Below the pieces are notes generated by a model. It saw only the letters and a program-made list of their open reading frames with translations. It was not told the DNA's origin and did not search any database. DNA of 64,000 nucleotides, taken from Mycolicibacterium celeriflavum. GTDB taxonomy: Bacteria; Actinomycetota; Actinomycetes; Mycobacteriales; Mycobacteriaceae. Shown here in pieces: positions 30,955 through 43,863 of the stretch (position 1 is its first letter; each line of letters begins with the position of its first letter). The stretch spans positions 1,054,001 through 1,118,000 of the forward strand of contig NZ_AP022591.1 of NCBI RefSeq assembly GCF_010731795.1, read 5' to 3'. Position numbers and translations under genes: made by a program.

Positions 30955-32292
30955 ATGTCTCTGGGCAATGCCGCGCCAGCATCGGGTGCCGAATGGATCG
31001 GGTACGTCCCCCACGAGGACCTGACCCGCGGCGCCCGCCCGCGGCTTCCCGCCGACGACCCGTTCTACGAACCACCGAGCGGTTTTCAGCACGCCGAACC
31101 GGGCACCATTCTGCGCAGCCGCGATGTCGAGCTGGCCTTTCTCGGATTCGTTCCGCAGAAGTTCACCGCCACGCAGCTGCTCTACCGCACCACGGACATG
31201 AACGGAGCCCCGGAAGCGACCGTGACCACGGTGATCGTGCCGACCGAGCGCGCCGAGCGGGCGGTGATCCCTGTGGTTTCTTACCAGTGCGCGATCGACG
31301 CGGTGAGCTCGCGCTGCTTCCCGTCCTACGCGCTGCGCCGCAAGTCCGTGGCCCCCGGCGCGCTGGCACAGTTCGAGTTCCTCCTGATCGCCGCTGCCCT
31401 CGCCGAGGGCTGGGCGGTTTCGGTGCCCGACCACGAGGGGCCGCTCGGCTCGTGGGGCACGCCTTACGAGCCCGGCTACCGCATCCTCGACGGCCTGCGT
31501 GCGGCCGTCAGCTGCGAGCGTCTCGGACTGGACGAATCCGCACCGATCGGGCTCTGGGGGTATTCCGGCGGCGGGCTGGCATCGGCCTGGGCCGCCGAGA
31601 TGCACAACCAGTACGCGCCAGAACTCAACATCGTCGGGGCGGTCCTCGGCTCCCCCGTCGCCGACCTCGGCAGCGCCTACCGACGGCTCAACGGCAGCAT
31701 GTACTCGGGGCTGCCGGCGATGGTGGTCGCGGCGTTGACCCACGTCTATCCGGAACTCGACCGGGTCATCCAGAAACACGCGACCGAAGCGGGCAAGGCC
31801 ATGCTGCTGCGGATCGAGAACATGACGACCGCGCACGCGGTATTGCGGTTCGCCGGTATGGACATGGGCAAGCTCGTCGACCGGCCACTCAACGAGATCC
31901 TGGATATGCCCGAGGTCAAGCACATCTTCGACAGCATCAAGTTGGGCACCGCGGTGCCGACCCCGCCCGTACTGATCGTGCAGGCCGTGCACGACAAAAT
32001 CGTCTCCGTCGACGACATCGACGAGCTCAGTGAGATCTACCGCTCCGGCGGCGCGTCGGTCACCTACCACCGCGACCTGTTCAGCGAGCACATACTGCTG
32101 CATCCGATGTCGGCGCCGATGGCGCTGCGCTGGCTGATCGACCGCTTCGACGGCAAGCCGGTGTCCGAGCACCTGGTCCGCACGACCTGGCCGACGCTGC
32201 TGAACCCGATGACCTACGTCGGAATGACGCGGCTGGCCAAGATCGCGGTCAAGGTGATGACGGGCCGGAAGGTGGAACGCTCTCCGCTGTGA
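30955..32292 (+). CDS. LIP-family secretory-type lipase/esterase
   Basis: This 445-residue alpha/beta hydrolase of the PF03583 type has nucleophile [14 protein letters not shown], a conserved [10 protein letters not shown] region, catalytic Asp near [10 protein letters not shown] and His in FSEHILLHP. No signal peptide is visible at the N-terminus ([17 protein letters not shown]). M. tuberculosis has an ortholog in the same position (Rv1592c). The substrate is probably an acyl ester. It ends 44 bp inside the convergent membrane protein gene. Confidence 0.85.
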   Translation: MSLGNAAPASGAEWIGYVPHEDLTRGARPRLPADDPFYEPPSGFQHAEPGTILRSRDVELAFLGFVPQKFTATQLLYRTTDMNGAPEATVTTVIVPTERAERAVIPVVSYQCAIDAVSSRCFPSYALRRKSVAPGALAQFEFLLIAAALAEGWAVSVPDHEGPLGSWGTPYEPGYRILDGLRAAVSCERLGLDESAPIGLWGYSGGGLASAWAAEMHNQYAPELNIVGAVLGSPVADLGSAYRRLNGSMYSGLPAMVVAALTHVYPELDRVIQKHATEAGKAMLLRIENMTTAHAVLRFAGMDMGKLVDRPLNEILDMPEVKHIFDSIKLGTAVPTPPVLIVQAVHDKIVSVDDIDELSEIYRSGGASVTYHRDLFSEHILLHPMSAPMALRWLIDRFDGKPVSEHLVRTTWPTLLNPMTYVGMTRLAKIAVKVMTGRKVERSPL

Positions 32293-32890
32293 CCGGCGGG
32301 ACGAACGCCGGTACCTCGACCGGCGGCCAGGCGCCCAGATCGTCGCGCGACGTGGACACCGCGGTCAAGGCGTAGACGAGCGCGGCGACCGCGGCGGGGA
32401 ACAGGATCGTCAACGCCGCCAGCACCGGGGTCTGCCCGAAGAACACCGGCGGCGCCTCGGTGACGTAGTGCACGCGGTGTTCGGGCGTCACCGGCGCGGC
32501 GGCCACGTCGATCGTCCCGTACCGCAGGTGCACGAGCAGCGCGCCCACGCCGGCGGCGGTTCCCGCGGCCAGCATGCAGCCGGCCGCCAGCGCCGCCAGC
32601 GTCACCGGCCCGCGGTGCGCCCGCCATTGCCACACCAGCACTGCGGCGACGACGGCCATGGCGCAGAGCATGCCGACGAGCAGGAACGCCGCGACGAAGA
32701 AATGGTCACCCTCGTTGCCCAGGTAGGCCCGAACGCGATCGCCGCCGCGTGTCAGCGCCACCACACCGTGGATCGGCGGCGCCAGCCACGACCACAGCGC
32801 CCCGGTCAGGACACCGGCCACCGCCAACGCCGCCATCACGGTCAGCGCCGCGCGGCCACGCGAAATACGCGGTGCGGCAACATCATTCAT
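32249..32890 (-). CDS. DUF2567-type membrane protein of the biotin cluster
   Basis: This 213-residue protein has four hydrophobic segments (about 14-38, 62-88, 92-118 and 150-178). A periplasmic-side loop lies between the third and fourth, and the tail is proline-rich. It is the conserved membrane protein downstream of bioB in mycobacteria; the function is unknown. ATG 32890 overlaps the bsaP stop (ATGA), so it is in the bioB transcript. Its 3' end overlaps the lipase gene by 44 bp in antisense orientation. Confidence 0.75.
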   Translation of the reverse strand: MNDVAAPRISRGRAALTVMAALAVAGVLTGALWSWLAPPIHGVVALTRGGDRVRAYLGNEGDHFFVAAFLLVGMLCAMAVVAAVLVWQWRAHRGPVTLAALAAGCMLAAGTAAGVGALLVHLRYGTIDVAAAPVTPEHRVHYVTEAPPVFFGQTPVLAALTILFPAAVAALVYALTAVSTSRDDLGAWPPVEVPAFVPPVTAESVPPSGPSSP

Positions 32891-33078
32891 CGTTGGTCCA
32901 GATCCTTCGAGTCGGTCACGCCGTGTCGCGAGCAGCTGGCGGACCAGCCGTCGGGCCGCACCTGGACGATCATCCGCCGACCGCACTCGGCGCAGTAGCG
33001 TGGCGGTTCCAGGCTCAGGCTTGCGGCGGTGGGTACAGCGGTGCCGTCCGGTTCGCCGGTGTAGACGTTGAACGCCAT
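32887..33078 (-). CDS. bsaP: Biotin synthase auxiliary protein
   Basis: A 63-residue protein directly after bioB (15-nt gap), with cysteines C29-x2-C32 and C49 followed by H52 (YCAECG and ASCSRHG). Size, cysteine pattern and position match the mycobacterial BsaP (Rv1590 ortholog), reported to be needed by mycobacterial BioB to turn dethiobiotin into biotin. The cysteines suggest a role with the iron-sulfur cluster; that part is inference. Confidence 0.85.
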   Translation of the reverse strand: MAFNVYTGEPDGTAVPTAASLSLEPPRYCAECGRRMIVQVRPDGWSASCSRHGVTDSKDLDQR

Positions 33079-33093
33079 GCGTAACAGAGTGGC

Positions 33094-34089
<996 letters not shown>

Positions 34090-34105
34090 CTAGTCGTCCT
34101 CTCGT

Positions 34106-34163
34106 CACTTGAACACGTCGGCGGGCCGACACTTGAACACGTCGGCGGGGCCGACACTTGAAC
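34106..34163. repeat. Tandem 24/25-bp repeat with BioQ half-sites in the bioB leader
   Basis: Unit one (34106-34129) and unit two (34130-34154) both read CACTTGAACACGTCGGCG and end CCGA; they differ by one G. A third copy begins at 34155 but passes into the true BioQ operator. Each unit carries the half-site TGAAC and a short palindrome GTCGGC-GGCCGAC type (GTCGGC, 2-3 nt, GCCGAC on the minus strand), so the bioB mRNA leader could form two hairpins. Confidence 0.8.
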
Positions 34164-34171
34164 GGTGTTCA
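34159..34171. promoter_or_regulatory. BioQ operator TGAACGGTGTTCA (bioB/bioQ)
   Basis: A perfect palindrome TGAAC-GGT-GTTCA identical to that before bioF at 38090. TGAAC-N3-GTTCA is the known mycobacterial BioQ site. It lies between the overlapping divergent -10 hexamers of bioB (TAACCT, minus) and bioQ (TAGGGT, plus), so one bound dimer can repress both. Confidence 0.92.
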
Positions 34172-34174
34172 GGT

Positions 34175-34180
34175 TAGGGT
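34175..34180 (+). promoter_or_regulatory. -10 hexamer TAGGGT of leaderless bioQ
   Basis: TAGGGT ends 6 nt before the GTG start at 34187. It overlaps by two bases the minus-strand TAACCT (34171-34176) assigned to bioB. Confidence 0.6.
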
Positions 34181-34186
34181 ACTGGC

Positions 34187-34777
34187 GTGCAGCTTCACAA
34201 ACGCGACGTGGTCGATGCGGCTACCGCTCTGCTGGACAGTTACGGCCTCGCCGACCTCACCATGCGGCGGCTGGCGCGCGAGCTCGAGGTCTCCCCCGGC
34301 GCGCTGTACTGGCATTTCGCGAACAAGCAGGAACTGCTCGGGGCGGTCGCCGACCGCATCCTGGACGGTGTGCCGTCCGCGACGGGGATCGTCGCCGTGT
34401 GCAATCGGCTCAGGGATGCGCTGTTGTCGCACACCGACGGCGCGGAGTTGGTGTCGGCCAGCTTCGCGGCCGGCCAGTCCGCCGCGATGACGCGCGTCGT
34501 GGCACGCCTGACGGACGCGGCGACCGAGGCCGGCGTCGACCGGGAGCACGCCGAGTTGGCCGCGCGCACCGTCGTCTACTACGTGTTGGGCTTCACCGTC
34601 GACGAGCAGTCCCGCCTGCAGTGGGACGCCGCAGGCGCCGAGCTGCCCGATGAGCAGTCGGCGCTGACTGACGATGCGACCGCCCGGTTCGGCTTCGGTG
34701 TCGCGTTACTCGTCAACGGCATCCGCGTCGCCGAGATCGACACCAGCGCGGGAATTGCCGAGCGTGCTACGCGCTAA
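34187..34777 (+). CDS. bioQ: TetR-family biotin repressor BioQ
   Basis: This 196-residue TetR regulator has an N-terminal helix-turn-helix (about 1-50, DLTMRRLARELEVSPGALYWHFANKQELL) and a helical C-terminal dimer domain. Its place beside bioB and two identical TGAAC-N3-GTTCA palindromes at bioB/bioQ and bioF identify it as BioQ, the repressor of biotin synthesis in mycobacteria and corynebacteria. The start is GTG, leaderless. Its TAA stop overlaps the stop of the convergent gene. Confidence 0.9.
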   Translation: MQLHKRDVVDAATALLDSYGLADLTMRRLARELEVSPGALYWHFANKQELLGAVADRILDGVPSATGIVAVCNRLRDALLSHTDGAELVSASFAAGQSAAMTRVVARLTDAATEAGVDREHAELAARTVVYYVLGFTVDEQSRLQWDAAGAELPDEQSALTDDATARFGFGVALLVNGIRVAEIDTSAGIAERATR

Positions 34778-35630
34778 CGTCGATCTGGGCGCCAGCCGCG
34801 GGATACCAATGCAGTCCATGCCCGTTCAACCACGTCCTTGTCGGTGTCTTCCTTGATCACACGGACGACGATCCAGCCCATGTCGGCCAGCTTGCGCAGC
34901 ACGCGCATGTCCTTCACATACGCCGCACGGTTGGTGCGGTGTTGATCACCGTCGTATTCAGCGGCCACCATGTAACTCTCCCAAGCCATGTCGGCCCAGC
35001 GGACAACTCTTGCGCGTTCGTCAACAATCGGGACTGCGTGGTCGGACGCGGAAGACCCGCGTCGATGAAGAGCAGCCACAGCCGGCTCTCTTGCGGTGAG
35101 GCGCCACCACCGTCGACCAACGGCAGAAGCTCCCGCAACTGCCGTACTTGGCGTGCGGAGCGGTGGCGCTTGGCGAGCAACAGGACTTCTTCAATTGAGA
35201 ACACTCTTGATCGCATCAGCGCGTCAAGGCGGGCGACCGCTTCGCCGCGCTCGAGATGGCGACCGAGATCGAATGCTGTGCGAGCCCGGGTTGTTACCGG
35301 TATCCCTGCGACACGGGTGATTTCGTCTTCCGCGAGCGCCTCGTGGCGCACAATCAGACCAGAGTGCCTGCGGGAGTTTCGAAACACCAGCTCGATGGGA
35401 ACGTCGGCGTCGACCCACGCGGCTCCGTGTAGGGCCGATGCGGCAACACCCGCTATGACAGCACGCCGGCGAGACCATAGCCAAGCCCCGATGGTCCGGT
35501 CGCGCAGCGTGGGCGCGGCTTCCTTCGGGACGTAAACGTCGCGGAAAATCGGGCGATACCATCTTCGCAGCTGGTACTCAGTCAGTTTGGCGGCGGCGAT
35601 GGCCTCGCTGCCGATGAACACCTCCCCCAT
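34774..35630 (-). pseudogene. DUF559-like protein, frameshifted
   Basis: Mycobacterial protein type with an N-terminal winged-helix-like part (GEVFIGSEAIAAAKL, QLRRWYRPIFRDVYVP) and a C-terminal endonuclease-like part (AAEYDGDQHRT, then WIVVRVIKED), which resembles DUF559/Vsr folds. The two parts are in different frames. The switch is near 35033, where adding one base would give PTTQIPIVDERARVV, the natural continuation. It is therefore a single-base deletion or a sequence error. ATG 35630 is preferred over 35696. Not part of biotin synthesis; it sits where M. tuberculosis carries prophage phiRv1 nearby. Confidence 0.75.
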
Positions 35631-35749
35631 GGGCCGATACTGACATGGCCCGAGGTGGGGAATGTGCACCAAAAGTGTTGTCGAGATTGACGCCACCGTG
35701 CTCTTGTACGCGTAGATAACGCGCTATCGTCGACCTCGACGTTCAGCAG

Positions 35750-36256
35750 TCAGATCGGATACTCCTGCTTGGAGTTTCCATCCCAGCGGCGCAGGCCGAT
35801 GAAACTGCCGGCGATCTCCGACGGCCTGCCCGCGATGCGCAATGCTCGGCCGAGCTGGGCCCCGCGCAGCCTGCGGGCCAGCGTCGTGTGGCCGGTCCAC
35901 TGTCCTGGTGCCGAGTTCGCCATCGCCGCGGGGTGCATGTGCGGCAGGCAGAGCCGGAACACCTCGGCGTGGACGGCAAGCAGGTCGGCCGTCGGGACGA
36001 TCAGCCGCGTCAGGATCAACTGCGAGCGACCGAACAGCAGTGGCGCACCGATCACGCATCGAAGCGGGAAGCGGTCGGCCAGCGCGGCAAGCGGCCCGTC
36101 CGCCTCGGCGTCGATCTGCTGCGCGACGGTCAACGTGACGTGCGGGCGGCTCGCCGGTGCCTGACTCGGAATTCCGTTCTCGCGCAACTCGTCCCAGATG
36201 CGACGGATCGACGCCTCGGTGTCCGGGTCGAAGACCAGCTCGACGGAATGCACCAT
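35750..36256 (-). CDS. 2H phosphoesterase (2'-5' RNA ligase-like) family protein
   Basis: This 168-residue protein has two H-x-T motifs, PHVTLTVA near residue 39 and GHTTLARR near residue 122, the hallmark of the 2H phosphoesterase fold (RNA ligase/cyclic phosphodiesterase type). The substrate is unknown. It lies 4 nt after the bioD stop, so it probably ends the bioF-bioD transcript. An ortholog sits after bioD in M. tuberculosis (Rv1571, from memory). Confidence 0.75.
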   Translation of the reverse strand: MVHSVELVFDPDTEASIRRIWDELRENGIPSQAPASRPHVTLTVAQQIDAEADGPLAALADRFPLRCVIGAPLLFGRSQLILTRLIVPTADLLAVHAEVFRLCLPHMHPAAMANSAPGQWTGHTTLARRLRGAQLGRALRIAGRPSEIAGSFIGLRRWDGNSKQEYPI

Positions 36257-36260
36257 TCGG

Positions 36261-36926
36261 CTATACCAGGCTTGCGATCCAGTCGGGGTCGAACGCCGAC
36301 GCGCTCATCGCCGCGAACTCCGCGGCCGTCATCGTCCCCGCGCCGGCGGGCAGCACCGCCCGCAGCGGCGCCAACTCGGCCAGTGCCTCGCGGTTACCCT
36401 GTTCGGCGACACCCGGATCGGCCGGCCACGCGCCGATCACCAGGCCGGCGCATGAAAGACCGTGCGCATCAAGTGCTTCCAGCGTCAAGGCGGTGTGGTT
36501 CAGCGTGCCGAGCCCGGCATGGACGACGATCAGCACCGGGGCAGCCAGGTCGACCGCAACATCGCGCAGCGTCGCCCTTTCGCCGATCTCGACGAGCAGG
36601 CCGCCGGCACCCTCGACCAACGTCAGCGAGGCACCGGCGCCGCGCACCGACGCCACCAGTTCCGCACGGGTGGGCAGCGTCATGCCCGCACGATCGGCGG
36701 CGACCCGCGGCGCGAGTGGTTCGGGATACCGCCACTGTCCGACAAGGCGCGAGACACCCGAAAGCCTCCCGACGTCGGCGAGATCGTCGTCGCACGGACT
36801 TCCCGTCTGCACCGGCTTGCACACCGCGACGTCGATACCCGCCTGCCGGGCGCAGCACGCCAGCGCCGCGGTGGCGACGGTCTTACCGACGCCGGTGTCG
36901 GTGCCGGTGACGACGAGCGTGCTCAC
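36261..36926 (-). CDS. bioD: Dethiobiotin synthetase
   Basis: ATP-dependent ring closure of DAPA to dethiobiotin. It has 221 residues with P-loop [17 protein letters not shown] at the N-terminus, substrate region CKPVQTG and [15 protein letters not shown] 36926 overlaps the bioF stop (GTGA). Complete. Confidence 0.95.
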   Translation of the reverse strand: MSTLVVTGTDTGVGKTVATAALACCARQAGIDVAVCKPVQTGSPCDDDLADVGRLSGVSRLVGQWRYPEPLAPRVAADRAGMTLPTRAELVASVRGAGASLTLVEGAGGLLVEIGERATLRDVAVDLAAPVLIVVHAGLGTLNHTALTLEALDAHGLSCAGLVIGAWPADPGVAEQGNREALAELAPLRAVLPAGAGTMTAAEFAAMSASAFDPDWIASLV

Positions 36927-38071
36927 CGGCGCGCGGTCGCCAGCACGTCGCCGAGAACCTCACTTGCCAGGCGCATTTCGTTGTCGGTCAGCGATACCCG
37001 CGCGGTCAGCCGCAGCCTCGAGGTGCCCGCGGGCACGGTTGGCGGCCGGAAACACCCGACCCGCACACCACGCTCCAGGCAGGCCACCGCCGCGCGGAAC
37101 GCAACCTCGGGCTCGCCGAGGAGCACCGACACCACGGCCGACTCCGGCCGCTCGGACACCGAGCAGATCGAGGCCAGCTGCGCGGCGTGCTCCAGCACGG
37201 TCTGGGCACGCCAGGGCTCGGCGATCAGCACATCCAACGCCGCCCACGCCGCGCCGACCGCGCCGGGGGCCAGGCCGGTGTCGAAGATGAACGGTCGTGC
37301 CGCGTCGATCAAATGGTCGCGCACCGCGGCCGGGCCCAGCACCACGCCGCCCTGGCTGCCCAGCGCCTTGGACAGCGTCGTGGTCATCACGATGTCGGGC
37401 GCCCCGGCCAGACCCAGTTCGTGTAGCAGGCCGCGCCCGCCGACGCCTCGCACACCGAGACCGTGGGCCTCGTCGACGAGCAGCAGGGCGCCATGGCGTC
37501 GGCAGACGTCGTGCAGCGCGCGCAGCGGAGCCATGTCGCCGTCGGCGGAGAACACCGAATCCGTCAGCACGACGGCGCGCTCCTCGTCCCGACCGGCCAG
37601 CGCCGCCTCCACCGCAGCGACGTCGCGGTGCGAGGTCACCACGACGCGGGCACGCGACAGCCGGCATGCGTCGACCAGCGAGGCGTGGGTGAGCGCGTCG
37701 GACACCAGCAGGGATCCGGGGCCCGACAGTGCCACGACCACTCCGAGGTTCGCGGTGTAGCCCGAGGAGAACACCAGCGCCGACTCGGCCCCGACGAATC
37801 CGGCCAATGCCTGCTCGAAGCCCTCGTGAAGCTCGGTGTTGCCGGTGACCAGCCGACTTCCCGTCGACCCGGCACCCCAGGTCCGTAGAGCCTCGACACC
37901 GCCCGAGATCACCGCGGGGTGTTGCGACAGGCCCAGATAGTCGTTGGAGGCCAGGTCGAGTTCTGCGCCGACAGGAGGGCGGGCACGCAGCGACCGGCGC
38001 AGGCCCGCCGCACGCCGCCTCTGCTCGACGTCGTCGAGCCACGCCAACGGCGAAAGACCTGCTCGCGTCAC
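36923..38071 (-). CDS. bioF: 8-amino-7-oxononanoate synthase
   Basis: PLP enzyme joining pimeloyl thioester and alanine, 382 residues, with substrate motif [36 protein letters not shown] and PLP lysine in [13 protein letters not shown]. The start is GTG 38071 with GAGGAG about 6 nt upstream. A BioQ operator 19 bp upstream overlaps its TAACCT -10 (38107-38102), so it is repressed with bioB. Confidence 0.94.
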   Translation of the reverse strand: MTRAGLSPLAWLDDVEQRRRAAGLRRSLRARPPVGAELDLASNDYLGLSQHPAVISGGVEALRTWGAGSTGSRLVTGNTELHEGFEQALAGFVGAESALVFSSGYTANLGVVVALSGPGSLLVSDALTHASLVDACRLSRARVVVTSHRDVAAVEAALAGRDEERAVVLTDSVFSADGDMAPLRALHDVCRRHGALLLVDEAHGLGVRGVGGRGLLHELGLAGAPDIVMTTTLSKALGSQGGVVLGPAAVRDHLIDAARPFIFDTGLAPGAVGAAWAALDVLIAEPWRAQTVLEHAAQLASICSVSERPESAVVSVLLGEPEVAFRAAVACLERGVRVGCFRPPTVPAGTSRLRLTARVSLTDNEMRLASEVLGDVLATARR

Positions 38072-38089
38072 CGGAGCTCCTCACGGACT

Positions 38090-38102
38090 TGAACGGTGTT
38101 CA
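38090..38102. promoter_or_regulatory. BioQ operator TGAACGGTGTTCA (bioF)
   Basis: Identical 13-bp palindrome to the bioB/bioQ operator; the surrounding bases ACT and GGTTAGGG are also the same. It overlaps the minus-strand hexamer TAACCT and lies 19 bp upstream of bioF. Confidence 0.92.
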
Positions 38103-38154
38103 GGTTAGGGCACCGGCGCGCGCCTGCACAAATGCCGTTGCGGCACTTAGCCCT

Positions 38155-38201
38155 TTAACGGGTTGATTACAGCCACCAGGTGCATGCGATCAACCCGTTA
38201 A
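38155..38201. repeat. 13-bp perfect inverted repeat at the bioA stop codon
   Basis: Arms TTAACGGGTTGAT (38155-38167) and ATCAACCCGTTAA (38189-38201) are separated by 21 nt. The second arm includes the bioA stop. There is no T-run, so it is not a classical terminator; it may end or protect the bioA mRNA, or bind a protein between bioA and bioF. Confidence 0.75.
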
Positions 38202-39476
38202 CGCATGGGCGACCGCAACCATGCCGGAGGTGATCTGCTCGATCTCATCGGGCGTGCAGATGTATGGCGGCATCGCATAGACGAGATTGCGGAACGGCCG
38301 CAGCCAGATGCCCCGCTCCAGCGCCACCGGAGTGGCCACCTTCAGGTCCACCGGCCGGTCCATCTCGATCACCCCGATCGCGCCGAGCACCCGCACGTCG
38401 GCCACGCCCGGCAGCGACGCGGCGGCCGACAGCCCATCACGCAGACCCTGCGAGATCGAGCGCACCGACGACCGCCAGTCCTGGCCGCGCAATACCTCGA
38501 CCGAGGCCACGCCGACCGCGCACGCCAGCGCGTTGGCCATGAACGTCGGGCCGTGCATCAGCGCGCCGGGCTCGTGGGTGCTGATCGTGTTCGCGATCTC
38601 GCGCGAGCACAGGGTCGCGGCCAGCGTGAGGTAGCCGCCGGTGAGCGCCTTGCCGACGCACATGATGTCCGGGCTGACGGCTGCGTGGTCGGCCGCGAAG
38701 AGTTCGCCGGTGCGACCGAAACCGGTCGCGATCTCGTCGAAGATCAGCAGCACGTCGTGGCGGGAGCAGATGTCTCGCAGATCAGCGAGGTAACCCGGGT
38801 CGTGGAAGCGCATCCCGCCCGCGCCCTGCACCACCGGCTCGACGATCACCGCGGCCAACTCGTCGGCGTGGTCGGCCAACTGGCTCTCGAACGCCGAAAC
38901 GTAGGCGGCGTCGTAGTCGCGCGGCACCGGCGGTGCGAACTCCTGGGCGACCAGGACATCAGTCCACAGTGAGTGCATCCCGCCGTCCGGGTCGCACACG
39001 CTCATCGGGGTGAACGTGTCGCCGTGGTAGCCGCCGCGCCACGTCATCAGCCGGTGCTTGCCGCCCCGACCCAAGCTGCGCCAGTACTGCAACGCCATCT
39101 TGACCGCCACTTCCACCGACACCGAACCCGAGTCGCTGAAGAACACCGTGTCCAGGCCGTCGGGGGTGATCTCGACGAGTAGTTGCGCGAGCCGCGCAGC
39201 CGGTTCGTGCGTCAACCCGCCGAACATGACGTGATTCATGGTCGCGAGTTGGCTTGTGATCGCCCCGTCGAGCACCGGATGGCCATGCCCGTGTATCGCG
39301 GTCCACCATGACGCCATCGCGTCGAGAACCTGCAGCTCTCGGCCGTCGTGGTGCAGTGTCAGCCATGGCCCCCGAGCACCCACCGCGACCACTGGGGCCA
39401 GGGCTTCGGCGCCGATCGTGCTGTAGGGATGCCAGACGTGGGCGGCGTCGACCGCGCTGATCTCGGTGGGCGTCAT
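38190..39476 (-). CDS. bioA: Adenosylmethionine-8-amino-7-oxononanoate aminotransferase
   Basis: PLP aminotransferase making DAPA from KAPA with SAM. It has 428 residues with N-terminal [28 protein letters not shown] and PLP lysine in [12 protein letters not shown] use ATG 39476 (GAAGG upstream); GTG 39485 is an alternative adding three residues. No BioQ palindrome is seen upstream, unlike bioF and bioB. A 118-bp gap with an inverted repeat separates it from bioF. Confidence 0.95.
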   Translation of the reverse strand: MTPTEISAVDAAHVWHPYSTIGAEALAPVVAVGARGPWLTLHHDGRELQVLDAMASWWTAIHGHGHPVLDGAITSQLATMNHVMFGGLTHEPAARLAQLLVEITPDGLDTVFFSDSGSVSVEVAVKMALQYWRSLGRGGKHRLMTWRGGYHGDTFTPMSVCDPDGGMHSLWTDVLVAQEFAPPVPRDYDAAYVSAFESQLADHADELAAVIVEPVVQGAGGMRFHDPGYLADLRDICSRHDVLLIFDEIATGFGRTGELFAADHAAVSPDIMCVGKALTGGYLTLAATLCSREIANTISTHEPGALMHGPTFMANALACAVGVASVEVLRGQDWRSSVRSISQGLRDGLSAAASLPGVADVRVLGAIGVIEMDRPVDLKVATPVALERGIWLRPFRNLVYAMPPYICTPDEIEQITSGMVAVAHALTG

Positions 39477-39508
39477 GGCTGGCACCTTCGGTAGATTATC
39501 CGTCGACC

Positions 39509-41685
39509 ATGATGACCCTCGCCCCTCCCCGGCCGGCGCCCGTCACCGACCCGGGACCCTCGCCGCGTGCCGCGAAAGCTCCGAGCGGTGCTCGCGCATC
39601 GTCGTCATACCGGCACGATCTCGACGGCCTGCGGGGCATCGCGATCGCGCTCGTCGCTCTCTTCCACGTGTGGTTCGGTCGCGTTTCGGGCGGGGTTGAT
39701 GTGTTCCTGGCACTGTCGGGCTTCTTCTTCGGAGGGCGACTGCTGCGCACCGCGATGACGCCGGGCGCCTCCCTGTGGCCCGTCCCGGAGGTGACCCGGC
39801 TGATCCGCCGGCTGTTGCCTGCGTTGGTGGTGGTGCTGGCGGCGTCGGCGGTGCTGACCATCCTGATCCAGCCGCAGACCCGCTGGGAGACGTTCGCCGA
39901 TCAGAGCCTGGCCAGCCTCGGCTACTTCCAGAACTGGGAGCTTGCCAACTCCGCGTCGAATTATCTGCGCGCCGGTGAGGCGGTCAGCCCGTTGCAGCAC
40001 ATCTGGTCGATGTCGGTGCAGGGCCAGTTCTATATCGCGTTCCTCGCGATGATCTTCCTGTCCGCCTTGCTCTTTCGGCGGGTCTTCCGTCGGCATATGC
40101 GGCCGGCATTCCTGACGCTGCTCGGCGTGCTCACCGTGGCGTCGTTCGTCTACGCGATCTTCGCGCACAACGCCGATCAGGCCACCGCGTACTACAACAG
40201 CTTCGCCAGAGCCTGGGAGTTGCTGCTCGGCGCCCTGGTCGGCGCGCTCGTATCGCATCTGCGCTGGCCCATGTGGCTACGCACGACGGCCGCGGTCGTC
40301 GCGCTGGCGGCGATCCTGGCGTGCGGCGCGGTGATCGACGGGGTCAAAGAGTTCCCCGGCCCGTGGACACTGGTTCCGGTCGGCGCCACCATGCTGTTCA
40401 TCCTGTCCGCGGCGAACCGGGTGGCCGACCCACACACCGCGGGTCGGATGCCGCTTCCGAACCGCCTGCTGGCGACGGCGCCGTTCGTGTCGCTGGGCGC
40501 GATGGCCTACTCGCTGTACCTCTGGCACTGGCCGCTGCTGATCTTCTGGCTGTCCTACAGCGGACACAGCCGTGCGACCTTCGTCGAAGGCGCGGTGGTG
40601 CTACTGGTTTCCGGGGTGTTGGCCTGGCTCACCACCAAGTACATCGAGAACCCGCTGCGGTACCGGTCCACGGCGACGTCGCCCGCTGTCGCGCCGCCGA
40701 GGAACCGGCGCCGCAGGCCCACGGTGGTGCTGGGCTCCGTGGTCGCGTTGTTGGGTGTGGCGCTGACCGTGACGTCGTTCGGCTGGCGTGAACATGTGCT
40801 GATCCAGCGCACGAACGGCGAAGAGCTCCTTGGGCTTTCGTCACACGACTATCCCGGCGCCGCGGCGTTGCTGGCCGATGCGAAGGTGCCGAAACTGCCG
40901 ATGCGCCCGACGGTGCTCGAGGCCAAGAACGACCTGCCGCAGACCACCGAAGACGGATGCATCAGCGACTTCGACAACGTCGACGTGATCAACTGCGCAT
41001 ACGGCGACAAGAACGCCAGACGCACCATCGCCTTGGCGGGCGGTTCGCACGCCGAGCACTGGATCACCGCGCTGGACCTGCTGGGCAAGAGGCACCACTT
41101 CAAGGTGGTCACCTATCTGAAGATGGGGTGCCCGCTGACGACGGAGAGGGTTCCGCTGGTGATGGGCGACAACCGCCCGTACCCGAAGTGCCATGTGTGG
41201 AACGAGCGCGTGATGGCCAAGCTCGTCGCCGACCGGCCGGACTACGTCTTCACGACCTCGACACGACCGTGGAACATCAAGGACGGCGATGTGATGCCGG
41301 GTACGTACATCGGCATCTGGCAGGAGTTGTCCGACAACAACATTCCGGTCCTGGCCATGCGTGACACGCCGTGGCTGGTTCGCAACGGGGAGCCATTCTT
41401 CGCCGCCGACTGTCTTGCCGACGGTGGCGACGCGATCTCCTGCGGAACAAAGCGATCCGACGTACTGTCGAAGCGTAATCCCACCCTCGATTTCGTCGAG
41501 CGGTTCCCGTTGCTCGAGCCGCTCGACATGAGTGATGCGGTGTGCCGCAAGGACATCTGCCGGGCGGTGGAGGGAAACGTGTTGCTGTACCACGACGCTC
41601 ACCACATCTCGAAAACTTATATGCGCACGATGGCTCCGGAGCTGGGCCGCCAGATCGCCGCCGCCACCGGTTGGTGGGTTGGCTG

Positions 41686-41686
<1 letters not shown>
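39509..41686 (+). CDS. Membrane acyltransferase (AT3) with SGNH domain
   Basis: This 725-residue OafA/YrhL-type protein has an N-terminal AT3 domain of about ten helices (residues 35-390, starting [22 protein letters not shown]) and a C-terminal extracytoplasmic SGNH hydrolase-like domain (about 460-720). The SGNH domain shows [12 protein letters not shown] and the Asp-His end motif YHDAHHIS. Such fusions acylate envelope glycans. It is divergent from bioA and overlaps treX by one base (TGATG), so it heads the treX-treY-treZ operon. M. tuberculosis has an ortholog in the same position (Rv1565c). Confidence 0.85.

Positions 41687-43859
<2,173 letters not shown>

Positions 43860-43863
<4 letters not shown>

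Noticed and set aside
38155..38201. Intrinsic terminator after bioA
   Set aside because: The stem is long but the loop is 21 nt and no T-run follows on the minus strand, so I list it only as an inverted repeat.
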